From positions 1,364,001-1,428,000 of the forward strand of contig OZ199840.1 in the NCBI GenBank assembly GCA_964304625.1: 64,000 nt of DNA. Reading direction: 5' to 3'. The stretch is from Kudoa neothunni. Lineage: Eukaryota; Cnidaria. Position numbers and translations under genes: made by a program. Positions 62,789 through 64,000 of the stretch are shown piece after piece (the first letter of the stretch is position 1; each line of letters opens with the position of its first letter). Under the pieces are notes generated by a model. The model saw nothing but the letters and a program-made list of their open reading frames with translations. It was not told the origin of the DNA and did not search any database.

Positions 62789-62898
62789 CATTAGAACGTT
62801 CGATATTGAGAGTAGAAAGAACTTTTGATAAAACTTAAAATTATAAACTATTTTAATTCGATTAAATCAATCTTAAATGCAAATATATAACTCTCGAG

Positions 62899-63620
62899 CA
62901 ATGTTTCCCAACCTTTTATCTATCATGTACCACTTTTTTTACGAAAAAAAATCCGTGCCCAACCTGTTTCAAACATATCTAATTGTTTACTTAAACTTTT
63001 TATAATTTTAACTCTAGTTCCATAACACGTTCCAATTTGAAAGAAATTAATATGTGTTTCGTTTCTCATTAAAATTATAATGTGTTCAATCATATATAAC
63101 TTAATTTATCGATGGACCTTAAAAATTAACATCTTTAATTGATGATTCCATCAAAAACAGAATCAAGTGAAACTTGCGATAATCCAACCAACCTTCATTC
63201 GGAAAGACTTTTGTGTATACGGGACTAATGAATCGAAAATAATAAATAAATAAATAAATAAATAAAATACTAGGGTTAATCGAAAAATTGGACATATGAT
63301 TCTAAATGAGACAAGATTGAGATTGAAACCATTCTGATTCTATTCGGATGAGGGCACGTTAAATATTACTATTAATTTGTATATAATTAATCATTGCTTG
63401 TTGTATTTTTTATGATCTTAACCGTCATTTAAAAATCAGCGATATTGGCTTCAAAATACGTCATACCACCTAATTATCTCACCGTCATCCATGTCACACC
63501 AATACTCAGGATTTTCCGCGTTCCATCAGAGTGGTTCATTAAACGTTCAAAAATTTCTATGCACCACTCAAATTTTTCCCGCTCACCGGTGGGGCGTGAT
63601 ACCCACATTGGGAAACACTG
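62899..63620. mobile_element. non-autonomous hAT-type element
   Basis: Left end CAATGTTTCCCAACC and right end TTGGGAAACACTG are terminal inverted repeats. Flanks are CTCTCGAG (62891-62898) and CTCTAGAG (63621-63628), an 8-bp duplication with one mismatch. The interior includes a (AATA)n run at about 63238-63266. The open frame at 63445-63636 runs across the element's right end and looks accidental. Confidence 0.75.
63238..63266. repeat. (AATA)n tetranucleotide microsatellite
   Basis: About six to seven uninterrupted AATA units inside the hAT-type element. Confidence 0.9.
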
Positions 63621-64000
63621 CTCTAGAGCATCATAGATAATTATGTATTCTGTTATTGCGAGTTTTATTCAAATTATAATGTAATATCCTTTCTTGAATA
63701 AAATATTGTCTAAAAATCCGACATAATGAATACTCATGCTGTTTCTACTCATAGAAAGGATTATAAATGCAGAATTTATCCAATTTTAAATTGAGTTATA
63801 TGACTGGATAATGTCAGAACACCAAAAAAGGAATTATCCTATAATATTTTATCACAGAGAAGGCTAAACATATTGTTAATGATCTTAAAATCACCATTTT
63901 CAGTTAAAGCAAAGATTCCGTTGAAAGATTTTAATAGTTGCATTTGTTTTATAAATTCATTCTCCACAAGAAAGCGGGAAGCGTTTATTATAATATTGGC

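Noticed and set aside
63445-63636. 63-codon frame at the right edge of the last hAT-type element
   Set aside because: It crosses the transposon boundary and target duplication, so it is accidental.

Overview
The window is animal nuclear DNA. It is strongly AT-rich, with intron-containing genes whose introns are mostly 38 to 60 bp with GT-AG ends. The gene set is metazoan: a CSRP-type double-LIM protein, E2F, AIMP1, a Vps37-like protein, POLA2, SMU1, RPL39, mitochondrial EF-Ts and mitochondrial GrpE. Tiny introns, AT-rich spacers and many secreted or surface proteins would fit a small-genome parasitic animal such as a myxozoan cnidarian. That placement is inference; the sequence only secures a metazoan origin.

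Layout. 0-6 kb is a graveyard of DNA transposons: a long-inverted-repeat element, two Merlin (ISXO2-like) remnants, a pogo/Tigger-type non-autonomous element and a Helitron-like end. 8.0-9.4 kb holds a five-domain Kunitz protein (+). 12.4-15.4 kb and 22.8-25.8 kb hold two tandem paralogues (-) of a predicted type I membrane protein built from cysteine-bearing, fibronectin-III-like modules. Between them lie another long-inverted-repeat element, a second Tigger copy and an almost whole IS630/Tc1-type transposon. 26.7-31.4 kb holds AIMP1, a Vps37-like gene and RPL39 (+). POLA2 (-) is at 34.0-36.6 kb, a piggyBac relic at 37.5-38.4 kb, EF-Ts (+) at 39.8-40.9 kb, the LIM gene and a secreted acidic protein (+) at 43.4-45.2 kb, a MULE relic and Helitron-like element at 47.9-49.8 kb, SMU1 (+) at 51.5-53.6 kb, a second Kunitz gene (-) at 54.6-56.2 kb, E2F (-) at 59.3-60.3 kb, GrpE (-) at 60.8-61.7 kb, and two hAT-type elements at 62.5-63.6 kb.

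The housekeeping genes are unrelated to one another and simply share a compact genome. The most interesting material is the two secreted or surface families. In both, most exons encode one cysteine-rich module and are bounded by phase-1 introns. In the module family, the 3' half of the two paralogues, including introns, is identical by eye over about 1.47 kb, while the 5' half has diverged, mostly in the segments between cysteines. This looks like recent gene conversion in a rapidly changing surface protein. Exon coordinates were deduced by reading splice sites and checking that the joined lengths are whole codons; no transcript evidence was available.
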